Assembly (NCBI GenBank): GCA_031276835.1
Contig: JAISMI010000091.1
Span: forward strand, 1 to 13,328
Direction: 5' to 3'
Length of the DNA: 13,328 nucleotides
DNA from: Holosporaceae bacterium
Lineage (GTDB): Bacteria > Pseudomonadota > Alphaproteobacteria > UBA3830
Shown here: in pieces, positions 1 to 7,605 of the stretch
Layout of the letters: each line of letters begins with the position of its first letter
Position numbering within the stretch: the stretch's first letter is position 1
Made by a program: the position numbers and the translations under genes
Notes under the pieces: generated by a model
What the model was told of the DNA's origin: nothing
Databases searched by the model: none
The model's input: only the letters and a program-made list of their open reading frames with translations

Positions 1-1229
1 CCAAGTTTTTCCCCCTCTCTTATTCGTTCTGAACAGCGAGAAACGGATCTTATTTCTCCGGTCAATCCGATTTCTCCGAAGACAAACGTTTCGTCGAATA
101 TTATTTTTCCGCTTCTGGCGGATAGCAAACTCATGGCCGCCGCGAGATCGCAAGCCGGCTCCGATATTTTTAATCCGCCGGCTATGCTTAGGTAGACGTC
201 CATGTCCGAGAACGATATTTTGCACTTGGACTCTATAACCGCCAGCACGGTAAACAGTCTATTTATATCCCATCCGACTACGGTTCTTCTGGGAGATGAA
301 AAATAGCTCCTTGATACCAAAGCCTGCACCTCCACTAAAATAGGGCGCGTACCTTCAATTCCAGAAAAAACGACGGATCCAGGAACATTTTCATTCCTCT
401 GGGTTAAAAATAAAACTGAAGGATTGGATACGCCGATCAATCCTTTTTGCTGCATTTCGAAAATTCCCAACTCGTCGCATGGTCCATAGCGATTTTTAAC
501 GGCCCTTAGAATACGATAGGAGTTTCCGCGTTCTCCTTCAAAATAAAGAACGGTATCCACCATATGTTCTAGTATTTTAGGTCCGGCTATGACTCCGTCT
601 TTGGTTACGTGACCGATAAGAAAAACCGTCGTACCGGTGGATTTTGCGAAATTTATCAGTTTGTAGGCGCACGTTCTAACTTGAGAAACAGTTCCTGGAA
701 TTGAATCGACTGACGAACTTTGCAACGTCTGAATCGAATCAATTACAAGAAAGTCGACGTCTTCTCCCAATGAATTTATAATGGCGTCTATGTCCGTTTC
801 GCAGGCCAGTTTCACGGCGGAGTCGCCTACTCCCAGTCTGGCGGCGCGCATACAAATTTGTTCATTGGACTCTTCTCCGGAAATATAAACGCTATTGTAA
901 TCCTGAGATAAAGCCGCCGATATCTGCAGCAATAGAGTGGATTTTCCAATTCCTGGATCTCCCCCCACCAGAATCACAGATCCGGAAACTATTCCTCCTC
1001 CTAATACGCGATCAAATTCGCCGACGTCGCTTAATTTTCGGTCCAATTTTTCCTGCGGAGCCGAAAGACCTTGAAATTTAAGATTGCCGCCGCTTGATTT
1101 TAATCCGCCGCCGGAGGAAATATTTTCAATTATAGTGTTCCATTGGCCGCAATCTTCGCATTTTCCTAGCCATTTGGGATACTGAGCTCCGCATTCGTTG
1201 CAATAAAATTTTTTTTCATGCTTTGTCAT
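1..1229 (-). CDS. radA: DNA repair protein RadA/Sms (3' end cut by window edge)
   Basis: RadA is a RecA-like ATPase and DnaB-type helicase that promotes branch migration of recombination intermediates in the cytoplasm. About 409 codons are present; the family is usually about 450-460 residues, so roughly the last 45-50 are missing beyond position 1. Seen in the translation: an N-terminal C4 zinc finger (Cys10, 13, 24, 27), a Walker A motif GDPGIGKST at about residues 90-98, a Walker B-like FLVIDSIQ near 160, the RadA signature KNRYG at about 245-249 (KNRFG in most members), and the start of the Lon-protease-like C-terminal domain ending in GEIGLTGEIRSV. The ATG at 1229 is preceded by AGGAT at a suitable distance. 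It lies 53 nt downstream of the trmN6-like gene on the same strand, with a possible promoter of its own in the gap. Identification is secure. Confidence 0.96.
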   Translation of the reverse strand, partial: MTKHEKKFYCNECGAQYPKWLGKCEDCGQWNTIIENISSGGGLKSSGGNLKFQGLSAPQEKLDRKLSDVGEFDRVLGGGIVSGSVILVGGDPGIGKSTLLLQISAALSQDYNSVYISGEESNEQICMRAARLGVGDSAVKLACETDIDAIINSLGEDVDFLVIDSIQTLQSSSVDSIPGTVSQVRTCAYKLINFAKSTGTTVFLIGHVTKDGVIAGPKILEHMVDTVLYFEGERGNSYRILRAVKNRYGPCDELGIFEMQQKGLIGVSNPSVLFLTQRNENVPGSVVFSGIEGTRPILVEVQALVSRSYFSSPRRTVVGWDINRLFTVLAVIESKCKISFSDMDVYLSIAGGLKISEPACDLAAAMSLLSARSGKIIFDETFVFGEIGLTGEIRSVSRCSERIREGEKL

Positions 1230-1251
1230 AGATCATCCTGAAAATTGATAA

Positions 1252-1257
1252 ATTATA
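1252..1257 (-). promoter_or_regulatory. Candidate -10 box upstream of radA
   Basis: On the minus strand the gap between the trmN6-like stop and radA contains a perfect TATAAT, about 22 nt upstream of the radA ATG. The -35 position, 17 nt further up, is only a weak match (TGGAAT). If it is used, the transcript would begin near 1245 and have a short leader carrying the AGGAT ribosome site. In an AT-rich gap a perfect hexamer can occur by chance. Confidence 0.35.
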
Positions 1258-1282
1258 GAACATATTATTGATTTATTCCATT

Positions 1283-2038
1283 TTAAAGTAGCGTTTTTAC
1301 TTTGCTTTTGCCTACGTCGTCGACCAAAAATTTTCCGGATAATATTTCGTCCATGGTTTTTGAATAGTCGCCATTATCTTCGTGGACGACGATTCCTTGT
1401 AGTATTCTGGTCTCGGTTTTACTTGATTTTTTAGCAATGATCACGACTCTATTGGCTTCGCAATTAATTTTGGGAAAAATGGGAATCAATTGCACCGATC
1501 CGGCAATTCCGCGTAGGGAATATAAAATATCATCAATGCGAGAGGCCTTATGGATCATTGAAAAAATCCCCTCATTTTTTAATTTTTTAAAGCAAAATAA
1601 TATCCAATCGGACAGATTTACGGTTTCGAAATTTGCTAATCTTTTAGTTTCAGAAATTCTAGAGGATTTTTGGGAAAAAAAAGGAGGATTGGTGACTATC
1701 TGATCGAATAATTTGTTTTTTAACGATAAATTTTCCTTTGCGTTTTCTATTCCCACGTTTATAACATTTATATGCAGCGAGTTAATCGCGGAATTTTGTC
1801 GACAGATTTCGCACATTGTTTTATCAACGTCTAACGCAGTTATTTCGGAGGATATTTCTTTCATTTTTAATATTAAAGAGATGGTTCCTACTCCACATCC
1901 GACGTCAAGAATTTTTTGATTTCTCCGCGGATGAACAAAACTCGACAGGATAATTGGATCAATGGCGACTCTGTATCCATTTTGAGGCTGGACGAGCTTT
2001 ATTTTACCATTTAAGACGCTATCCGTTGAATATTCCAA
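1283..2038 (-). CDS. TrmN6/YfiC-like N6-adenine methyltransferase
   Basis: Class I SAM-dependent methyltransferase of the COG4123 type. The best-studied member, E. coli TrmN6 (YfiC), methylates N6 of A37 in tRNA-Val. Seen here: the family opening DSVLNGKIKLVQPQNGYR, the SAM-binding glycine motif ILDVGCGVG at about residues 43-51, an acidic residue after strand 2 (ALDVD), and the catalytic NPPF at 117-120, which is typical of N6-adenine or N5-glutamine methylation. Length 251 aa is normal. The start is a TTG at 2038; an in-frame TAA lies immediately upstream and the conserved family start follows at once, so no better start is available. It lies 14 nt downstream of the MFS exporter and is probably co-transcribed with it. 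The exact tRNA target is inferred from the family; a related methylase specificity is possible. Confidence 0.85.
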   Translation of the reverse strand: MEYSTDSVLNGKIKLVQPQNGYRVAIDPIILSSFVHPRRNQKILDVGCGVGTISLILKMKEISSEITALDVDKTMCEICRQNSAINSLHINVINVGIENAKENLSLKNKLFDQIVTNPPFFSQKSSRISETKRLANFETVNLSDWILFCFKKLKNEGIFSMIHKASRIDDILYSLRGIAGSVQLIPIFPKINCEANRVVIIAKKSSKTETRILQGIVVHEDNGDYSKTMDEILSGKFLVDDVGKSKVKTLL

Positions 2039-2052
2039 TTAACAATCCGATA

Positions 2053-3309
2053 CTATTTCTTCCTTTGCTTTCTATTGTCATGGGTTCTGATAATTTTTCG
2101 AGTAGTAATCAAAACCAAAACCGTTGCGACCGTCATAAAAACGCAGGACATAATTGTGGTAATGCTGCCGCTAAATTTTGCTCCCAGAGTGATGCAGATG
2201 GACATGATGATATTTCTAAATATGACCACCGTAGAAGCCCCGACGGACATGGAGCGCGACGCCGTAGACTGCAACGCCTTCAATATGGAAACCGGAACTA
2301 AAAACGCGCTGCCGGAGCATTGTAGACACATCAACGCCAACAGGGCATTGGGAGTCCAAGGAGATTTGTGCATAACCAGATACGTCAAATAGAGGCCAAA
2401 AACAACATATATGCTCGTCCCTATTCTTCTTGATACTGCAACCTCGAATCTACTAACGATAAATCTATAGGCAAAAGTGGCTATGACATAGAAAAATAAT
2501 GGAACGGCGGCAAATAACGCCACGTCTGCGGAGTTATTGCCAAAAAATTTTGAACAAATAAACGGAGAACTTGTGGCAAATATCATATATCCGCCGGCGA
2601 ATAGTCCTGGAATCAGAGCATAAATCAGAAACGAGGAATTTTTCAATATGTATGCATAATCTCGAAAAAGCGCGGCGGTTGAAAACGTTTTGCTTGATTT
2701 TTCAGATCTGTTTGTGGGATAAACCCAAAAGAAAACTATACCCGCCAGCTGGGCTATCATCAAAACAAGAAATGAGATTCTCCAATTGCTGATTTCCGCG
2801 AGAATAGATCCCACAAATGGGGATAAAATCCAGGCGATTGGCTGATATAACTCAAGAATTCCCATAACGCTGGTTTTTTCTTTTTCATTGAAAACTTCGT
2901 TTATCACGCTCTGAGAAACGACGTAGACCACGCTTGAACCGGCGGCTTGAATAAATCTCATGACCATGAACATTTCCGCCGATCCGGAAACCATGCATCC
3001 CAAATGCCCGAAAACTGACATTACGAGAGAGGGCAATATTATCGCGCGAGTTCCATATATGTCGATGAGCGGCCCACAGAGAGCGCGACCGGAGAATTCT
3101 CCGATGAGATGGGCGACAATGGTCATTTGCATAACGGCGTTGGTGGTTTTCAAATCGACCGCCATCTGCTTCAGACATGGGATATAAATACTCACGGCCG
3201 CCGACGTGACAACGTTGAGAAACAGCAGAAAAAAAGTTACGTTTCTGCGCGATATCTTTTGGTTTTTATTCCAAACTAAATGTCTAACGGTGGCAATGAA
3301 ATTTCTCAT
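2053..3309 (-). CDS. MFS drug-resistance-type transporter (Bcr/CflA-like)
   Basis: Polytopic inner-membrane protein of 418 aa with about 12 hydrophobic segments, typical of the major facilitator superfamily. The Bcr/CflA (DHA1) style is visible: first helix with SIYIPCLKQMAVDL, motif A-like GRALCGPLIDIYGTRAI in the loop between helices 2 and 3, the VSQSVINEVF stretch in helix 4, and a helix 5/6 segment with SPFVGSILAEISNWR. Family members export drugs or small metabolites by proton antiport; the substrate here cannot be read from sequence. The start was placed at the ATG at 3309, which has AAGG 5 nt upstream, rather than at the TTG at 3330, which has no ribosome site. It is followed after 14 nt by the trmN6-like gene. 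Family assignment is good, substrate unknown. Confidence 0.88.
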   Translation of the reverse strand: MRNFIATVRHLVWNKNQKISRRNVTFFLLFLNVVTSAAVSIYIPCLKQMAVDLKTTNAVMQMTIVAHLIGEFSGRALCGPLIDIYGTRAIILPSLVMSVFGHLGCMVSGSAEMFMVMRFIQAAGSSVVYVVSQSVINEVFNEKEKTSVMGILELYQPIAWILSPFVGSILAEISNWRISFLVLMIAQLAGIVFFWVYPTNRSEKSSKTFSTAALFRDYAYILKNSSFLIYALIPGLFAGGYMIFATSSPFICSKFFGNNSADVALFAAVPLFFYVIATFAYRFIVSRFEVAVSRRIGTSIYVVFGLYLTYLVMHKSPWTPNALLALMCLQCSGSAFLVPVSILKALQSTASRSMSVGASTVVIFRNIIMSICITLGAKFSGSITTIMSCVFMTVATVLVLITTRKIIRTHDNRKQRKK

Positions 3310-3331
3310 ACAAACCTTCTCAAGGATCAAT

Positions 3332-3337
3332 AGTATA
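3332..3337 (-). promoter_or_regulatory. Candidate -10 box for the Bcr/CflA-like transporter
   Basis: Minus strand TATACT (5 of 6 to TATAAT) sits 22 nt upstream of the ATG at 3309. The leader it would give contains the GAGAAGG ribosome site. No good -35 is visible at 16-18 nt, so the call is weak. Confidence 0.25.
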
Positions 3338-3468
3338 CATCAAAAATAATAATTTGGTACTAATTTTAGGCGTTCAATGGATTCGCGCATGGAAAAACAG
3401 GAAATAGAGCGAGAAAACATCTCGGCGGCAATATCATAGACGACTCTCCTGGAGAACCAACACAATAA

Positions 3469-4374
3469 CTAACTTTTTCCTTCGGATATCGAATGGGACG
3501 CAAATATTGTTTCGCGAATCTGTTCGCTCAATTCCGATACGTTTCCTGGAGAATGTGGAATAAATATCACGTTTGACTTTGATCCGGAGCCGATTTCCTT
3601 TAGCGTATCGATGTATTGGATCATCAAAACCATATCCATAATATGAGACGCATGGGCGCCAGGAACATTTTTTACGAATCCCTCGACCGACTGACTTAAT
3701 CCTTCTATAATTGCCTGTCTTTGGCCGGCGACTCCTCTTCCGTGCAACACGCTTGCCTCGGCCTCGGCTTCCGCCTGTTTTACCTTTAGGATTTTTTCGG
3801 CTTCGCCCTTTTCGGCGGCGGCGACCCGCAATCGCTGGGCCGTGTTAATTTCATTCATGGCCGCTTTCACATTTTTATCCGGATTAATGTCGGTAACCAG
3901 CGTTTTTATGATACCATAGCCAAACTCGGTCATTGGCTTTTCCAGTTCCGATTTTACGGCGTCCGCTATGTCGTCCTTTTTGGAGAAAACGTCGTCCAAA
4001 ACCAGTTTTGGAACCTGCGCCCGAACAAGATCGAAAACAAACGCCTTTATCTGATATCCCGGATCCTGCAAAGTGTAACAGGCTTCAAAGACCTTTTCCT
4101 GGAGAACTCTATATTGGACGGCAACCACCACGTTTACAAACACGTTATCCAATGTTTTCGTTTCGACGGACACGTCCAATTGATGAATCCGAAATGATAA
4201 TCTGGTAAAAACTCTATCAATAATAGGAATTTTCCAATTCAATCCAGGATGGGCGATTTTATGAAATTTACCGAGTCTTTCCACAACGGCGCAACTTTGC
4301 TGCCGTACTATGAATAATCCTCCACTAATTAGTAATACGAACAAAACTGCCGCTAATATGATCGCATCATTCAC
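3469..4374 (-). CDS. SPFH/Band 7 protein of the stomatin/HIR type
   Basis: Membrane-anchored scaffold protein of the SPFH (stomatin/prohibitin/flotillin/HflK-C) superfamily, 301 aa from the chosen start. There is one N-terminal hydrophobic anchor at about residues 4-22, then a Band 7 domain (about 24-190; PGLNWKIPIIDRV, LDVSVETKTLDNVFVNV), then an Ala/Glu-rich coiled coil with the EKGEAEKILKVKQAEAEAEA pattern, and a conserved tail (MDMVLMIQYIDTLKEIG, then VIFIPHSPG). The tail and the DLVRAQVPKLVLDDVF segment resemble plant hypersensitive-induced-reaction (HIR) proteins more than E. coli QmcA. The start was set at the GTG at 4374, which has GGAGG 5 nt upstream; the longer frame begins at a TTG that overlaps this ribosome site. 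SPFH proteins organise membrane microdomains and often modulate proteases; no NfeD partner lies next to it. Precise role unknown. Confidence 0.9.
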   Translation of the reverse strand: MNDAIILAAVLFVLLISGGLFIVRQQSCAVVERLGKFHKIAHPGLNWKIPIIDRVFTRLSFRIHQLDVSVETKTLDNVFVNVVVAVQYRVLQEKVFEACYTLQDPGYQIKAFVFDLVRAQVPKLVLDDVFSKKDDIADAVKSELEKPMTEFGYGIIKTLVTDINPDKNVKAAMNEINTAQRLRVAAAEKGEAEKILKVKQAEAEAEASVLHGRGVAGQRQAIIEGLSQSVEGFVKNVPGAHASHIMDMVLMIQYIDTLKEIGSGSKSNVIFIPHSPGNVSELSEQIRETIFASHSISEGKS

Positions 4375-4430
4375 AACGTCCTCCAACGAATAAGTTTTTG
4401 AAAGTCTATCATAGTTTTAAATAGCCGTCT

Positions 4431-4436
4431 ATTATA
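4431..4436 (-). promoter_or_regulatory. Candidate -10 box for the SPFH gene
   Basis: The 124-nt gap between ruvX and the SPFH start holds a perfect minus-strand TATAAT about 56 nt before the GTG start, with a weak TTTATT at the -35 position (17-nt spacer). A second, poorer TATGAT lies closer to the gene at about 4408-4413. Either would make the SPFH gene independent of ruvX. Confidence 0.35.
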
Positions 4437-4498
4437 TAAGAGTATTTGGCATAAATAAAAATCAATCCCGAGACTTTTTGCAAAAGCGATTAAGCTGT

Positions 4499-4987
4499 TC
4501 ATACATTGCTTTGATTATTTAAAAAATCTATAGCGCCCTGCAATATATAAGCGGCGGCGTTATGATTAATGGCTTTTTTGCGCTTTTTTCGCGATAAATC
4601 GGCGCTAATCATGAGATTATCCACTACTTTTGTGGAGAATCTTTCATCCCATTTTGCAAAATCGACGTTAACGTATCGAAACAGTCGACGGGCGAATTCC
4701 AAAACTTTTTCGCATTGTTTTCCAGGTAATCCATTCATTTGTAGAGGCCATCCGACGATTATCAATCCAATTTTCCAGCGTTTTATATTTTCCTGCAGAA
4801 GCTGAAAATCCGTATCGGTTCCTTTTCTCAATATGGTGATAGCTCCGCTGGCAACTTTAATATTCCCATCTGAAACGGCAATTCCAACGGTTTTATCTCC
4901 GACGTCCAGACCTATTGCCACCGATTTAGAGTCTCTTAGCTCGTCTATTTTTATTTCCGATAGATTTTTTATAAAAAATTCCGTCAT
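4499..4987 (-). CDS. ruvX: RuvX/YqgF pre-16S rRNA nuclease or Holliday-junction-resolvase-like protein, altered active site
   Basis: RuvC-like RNase H-fold nuclease of the YqgF family, 162 aa. E. coli YqgF takes part in 16S rRNA 5' maturation; the family was first predicted to resolve Holliday junctions. Seen: the first catalytic Asp28 in GLDVGDKTVGIAVSD, IIVGWPLQMNG at 76-86, and DERFST at 114-119 carrying the central Glu115. The third acidic position, normally Asp in (V/I)D..AA..ILQ, is Asn141 here (INHNAAAYILQGAID; AAT codon at 4565-4567). The roughly 24-residue N-terminal lead-in before the core is usual in alphaproteobacteria. It starts at the ATG at 4987, 22 nt from the divergent start of the 79-aa gene, with only a weak ribosome site. 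Family is certain; whether it is catalytically active is open. Confidence 0.92.
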   Translation of the reverse strand: MTEFFIKNLSEIKIDELRDSKSVAIGLDVGDKTVGIAVSDGNIKVASGAITILRKGTDTDFQLLQENIKRWKIGLIIVGWPLQMNGLPGKQCEKVLEFARRLFRYVNVDFAKWDERFSTKVVDNLMISADLSRKKRKKAINHNAAAYILQGAIDFLNNQSNV

Positions 4988-5009
4988 TTTAACATTTTCT
5001 TAAAACCAT

Positions 5010-5249
5010 ATGCGTAAGATTGATACGTCTAAGCTAGCATTAGGTTATAACATGTTATCGAAACAATCTTTAGATATATTAATCGATTTGGTGGAAATAA
5101 AATTAAGCGCAATTATGATACTGGACAAAGACGATATCCGAGAAGTGCAAAAATTGAAAAATTGCAAAAACGAACTGCTTAATTCCAGAAGAGCCATATA
5201 CGTCAAAAAATCCTCAAACGACAGAGGAATTGCCTCGATTGCATTTTGA
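5010..5249 (+). CDS. Small hypothetical protein, 79 aa
   Basis: The only plus-strand gene among leftward genes, filling the space between ruvX (divergent, 22 nt) and prfB (convergent, 16 nt); no other frame explains this stretch. The protein is charged and soluble with no signal peptide or membrane segment. Its centre (LSKQSLDILIDLVEIKLSAI, followed by LDKDDIREVQKLKNCKNELL) looks helical and resembles, from memory, an uncharacterised small alphaproteobacterial family with a DLVEIKLS core; I cannot verify that here. The tail is basic (SRRAIYVKKSS). Start ATG at 5010 has no clear Shine-Dalgarno; an in-frame ATG at 5052, just before LSKQSLD, is an alternative. No function is assigned. Confidence 0.65.
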   Translation: MRKIDTSKLALGYNMLSKQSLDILIDLVEIKLSAIMILDKDDIREVQKLKNCKNELLNSRRAIYVKKSSNDRGIASIAF

Positions 5250-5265
5250 GGGCAAATAAAAATCT

Positions 5266-6358
5266 CTAATTGGCGTTTAAGCTAATGGAAGAACGGAGAA
5301 ACTCATCTATTTCTCCGTCGAGAACGGCGTTAACATTTCCGCTTTCGAAACCGGAACGAAGATCTTTTACCATTTGATAGGGTTGCATCACGTAGGAACG
5401 AATTTGACGTCCCCATCCTATTTCATTTTTATCAATGGAGTCGTTTTTTGCCTTTTTCTTCTGTAATTCCAGTTCATAAAGCCGAGATCTAAGTATTTCA
5501 AAAGCGACGGCCCTATTGCGATGCTGCGAGCGATCCGTCTGGCATTGAACCACAACTCCGGTTGGAATATGAGTTATGCGAATAGCGCTTTCGGTTTTGT
5601 TCACATGTTGTCCGCCGGCGCCGGACGCTCGATAGGTATCTATTCTCAGATCTGAGTCGTTTACTTCGATGTTGATGGTTTCATTCACCACCGGATAGAC
5701 GCCTACTGAGGCGAAACTTGTATGTCGGCGAGAATTGGAATCAAACGGAGATATGCGAACCAGTCGATGCACTCCAGATTCTCCTTTCAGCCATCCGTAG
5801 GCTTTAACTCCATTGATTTTCATGGTTGTAGATTTAATGCCGGCTTCTTCGCCGGCGCTTTCTTCAATCAATTCCAGGACATATCCGCGACTTTCCGCCC
5901 AGCGGGAATACATCCGTAGCAGCATTTGGGCCCAATCCTGAGCTTCAGTTCCTCCGGCTCCGGCATGAATTTCAAGATAGCAACTGTTTAGATCCGCTTC
6001 GCCGGAAAAAAAACACTCCAATTGATAGATTTTCGCGTCGTTCGCCAGCTTTTTTATTTCCAGTTCGATTTCCGAAATCAAAGTTTCGTCGTTCTCCGCC
6101 TCCGCCAATTCCAGCATGGACTTTAAATCGGAAAAATTAGATTCCGCTTTGAAAAATCTATTAATTTCCCCTTCCAACTGAGATTTTTTTTGCATTACCT
6201 CCCGAGCTCTGCATTGATCCTGCCACAGATCGGGAGATTCGCTTAATTTGACCAATTTTTCCGCCTGGTTTTTTAAAGAATCCAGGTCAAAGAAACCTCC
6301 GTAATAGATCGAAAGAATTTTCAATATCGGAAATAATTCGCTTTGTTTCTTCCCGCAT
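5266..6358 (-). CDS. prfB: Peptide chain release factor 2, made by +1 programmed frameshift
   Basis: RF2 recognises UGA and UAA stop codons and triggers peptide release on the ribosome. The real gene starts at the ATG at 6358 and is read for 23 codons down to 6290, meets an in-frame TGA (6289-6287), shifts +1 by skipping base 6289, and continues from GAC at 6288 to the stop at 5266. The joined product is 363 aa, against 365 in E. coli. Seen: the stop-codon-recognition tripeptide SPF at joined residues 203-205, the peptidyl-transferase GGQ at 248-250 in RASGAGGQHVNKTESA, and the usual coiled N-terminal domain. The ATG at 6324 in the downstream frame would give a shortened, wrong N-terminus. 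The start overlaps the stop of the upstream MFS gene (TAATG), suggesting translational coupling. Confidence 0.97.
6286..6300 (-). promoter_or_regulatory. prfB autoregulatory +1 frameshift site
   Basis: Minus strand reads GGAGG TTT CTT TGA C: an internal Shine-Dalgarno-like GGAGG, a 3-nt spacer, the slippery CTT codon, the in-frame UGA stop and the following C. This is the same arrangement as the E. coli prfB site (stimulatory purine run, CUU UGA C). Low RF2 lets the ribosome pause at UGA and slip to UUU-GAC, which makes more RF2; high RF2 terminates at codon 24. Confidence 0.97.
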
Positions 6359-7605
6359 TAATTTTTCTCTTCTCTTTTTTTGTTCTGTATGAACATAACT
6401 CCGACAGCGGCTATGAACGTAATGGCCGAATTCACTATAAACGTGGTTTCCGCTCCGCAGCGATGCCAAAGTTCTCCGGTAATGACGTTTGAAATACACA
6501 TTCCAATGCAGCATACCAAATTAAAAATACCAATGGACGTTCCCTTTATATGCGGAGGAGAATAATCAGACACCATGGCGTAAAAAGTACCCTGAGTCGC
6601 TCCGTAGTGTATTCCATATATGGCCGTACCAAGCATCACATGCCAAATATCCGTCGCCAACGCCAAAACTATGCAGGAAACCAGCATCATGCAAAATCCA
6701 AAGGCGAGAAAAAGTTTTCTTTCATGCTTGTCAGACCAATTTCCAACTATTCGGGAGGTTGGAGAATTAAAAAGATACATAATCGCCAATACGAGAGGAG
6801 CGTATTGCACCTCCAGTCCTAGACGTTGCGCCCTATGCACCAGAAAAGATTCGCTGTATCTGGAACACATAAATATGAAACATATGAACATGTAGTACCA
6901 GAAATCGCCTCCCAATTGTTTTACGTCGGCTTTTCTTATGGGAAATCCCTTGCGATCCTTTAGTCGAACTATATTTTTCGGCTCTTCGATTCCAAAGTAT
7001 ATGAGCAAAACGGCAATGATAATCGGAATAGCCGCAAACAAATAAACCATTCGAATAACGAATTCATGACTTCCCCAATAGCAGAGCATTAGAAATCCGA
7101 TTATTGATCCGATCATTGATCCGAGAAAGGCGCAGCTTTGACGAACTCCATAGCTGGCCCCTTTGAGTTCTCTTGGGGCGCAATCGGCTATCAGCGCATC
7201 CCGCGGAGTATCCCGCAATCCATTTGTTATTCTCTCCAGAACCTGCGCCGAGACGTACATCCCCAATCCCTGGCAAAATGCGAACATGGGCTTAGCAAAT
7301 GCGGCGCACAAGTATCCTATCAGCATGAGGATTTTTCTTTTTCCCAACCAATCGCTGAAAACTCCCGAAACCATTTTCATCAAATAGGATAAGGCCTCCG
7401 ATATCCCTCTTATGTATCCCATCGAAGCCGGAGATCCGCCGAGAATATTGATGATAAACTCTGCGGAAAATGCAGTAATGATGACGGAGGAAGAATTTGA
7501 AAAAAAACTCACAATACCGACAATCCAAATGGTTTTCGGCAATCCAAACACAAATCCTTTTTCGTTCGCCAAAATCGACAGTTGTCTATTTCTTTTATTT
7601 TTCAT
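6358..7605 (-). CDS. MFS transporter, substrate unknown
   Basis: Inner-membrane protein of 415 aa with about 12 hydrophobic segments. MFS signatures visible: motif A-like SGVFSDWLGKRKILMLIGY after helix 2, and in helix 4 the segment RITNGLRDTPRDALIADCAP, which marks a broad uncharacterised MFS group; the second half repeats the motif A pattern as VGNWSDKHERKLFLAFGF. It is not closely related to the Bcr/CflA-like transporter elsewhere in the window. Start ATG at 7605 has AGG 7 nt upstream. The stop codon overlaps the prfB start (TAATG), so transport and RF2 genes share a transcript. An 83-nt gap separates it from pmbA upstream; I see no convincing promoter or terminator there, only a weak 5-bp inverted repeat. 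Substrate cannot be inferred. Confidence 0.87.
   Translation of the reverse strand: MKNKRNRQLSILANEKGFVFGLPKTIWIVGIVSFFSNSSSVIITAFSAEFIINILGGSPASMGYIRGISEALSYLMKMVSGVFSDWLGKRKILMLIGYLCAAFAKPMFAFCQGLGMYVSAQVLERITNGLRDTPRDALIADCAPRELKGASYGVRQSCAFLGSMIGSIIGFLMLCYWGSHEFVIRMVYLFAAIPIIIAVLLIYFGIEEPKNIVRLKDRKGFPIRKADVKQLGGDFWYYMFICFIFMCSRYSESFLVHRAQRLGLEVQYAPLVLAIMYLFNSPTSRIVGNWSDKHERKLFLAFGFCMMLVSCIVLALATDIWHVMLGTAIYGIHYGATQGTFYAMVSDYSPPHIKGTSIGIFNLVCCIGMCISNVITGELWHRCGAETTFIVNSAITFIAAVGVMFIQNKKREEKN

Noticed and set aside
1954..2301. 115-codon plus-strand frame
   Set aside because: It lies antisense across the end of the Bcr/CflA-like gene and the start of the trmN6-like gene; its His/Asn/Arg-rich composition has no protein-like pattern.
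2885..3178. 97-codon minus-strand frame inside the exporter gene
   Set aside because: Shifted frame of the MFS coding sequence; very rich in Arg, His and Ser with no hydrophobic pattern.
3441..3456. Near-palindrome TCTCCTGGAGA after the SPFH gene, considered as a terminator or operator
   Set aside because: The centre leaves no workable hairpin loop and no T-run follows; it may be chance.
6287..6514. 75-codon minus-strand frame ending at the prfB frameshift site
   Set aside because: Its first two thirds lie out of frame inside the MFS transporter; only the last 23 codons, from the ATG at 6358, are real, and they form the first part of prfB.
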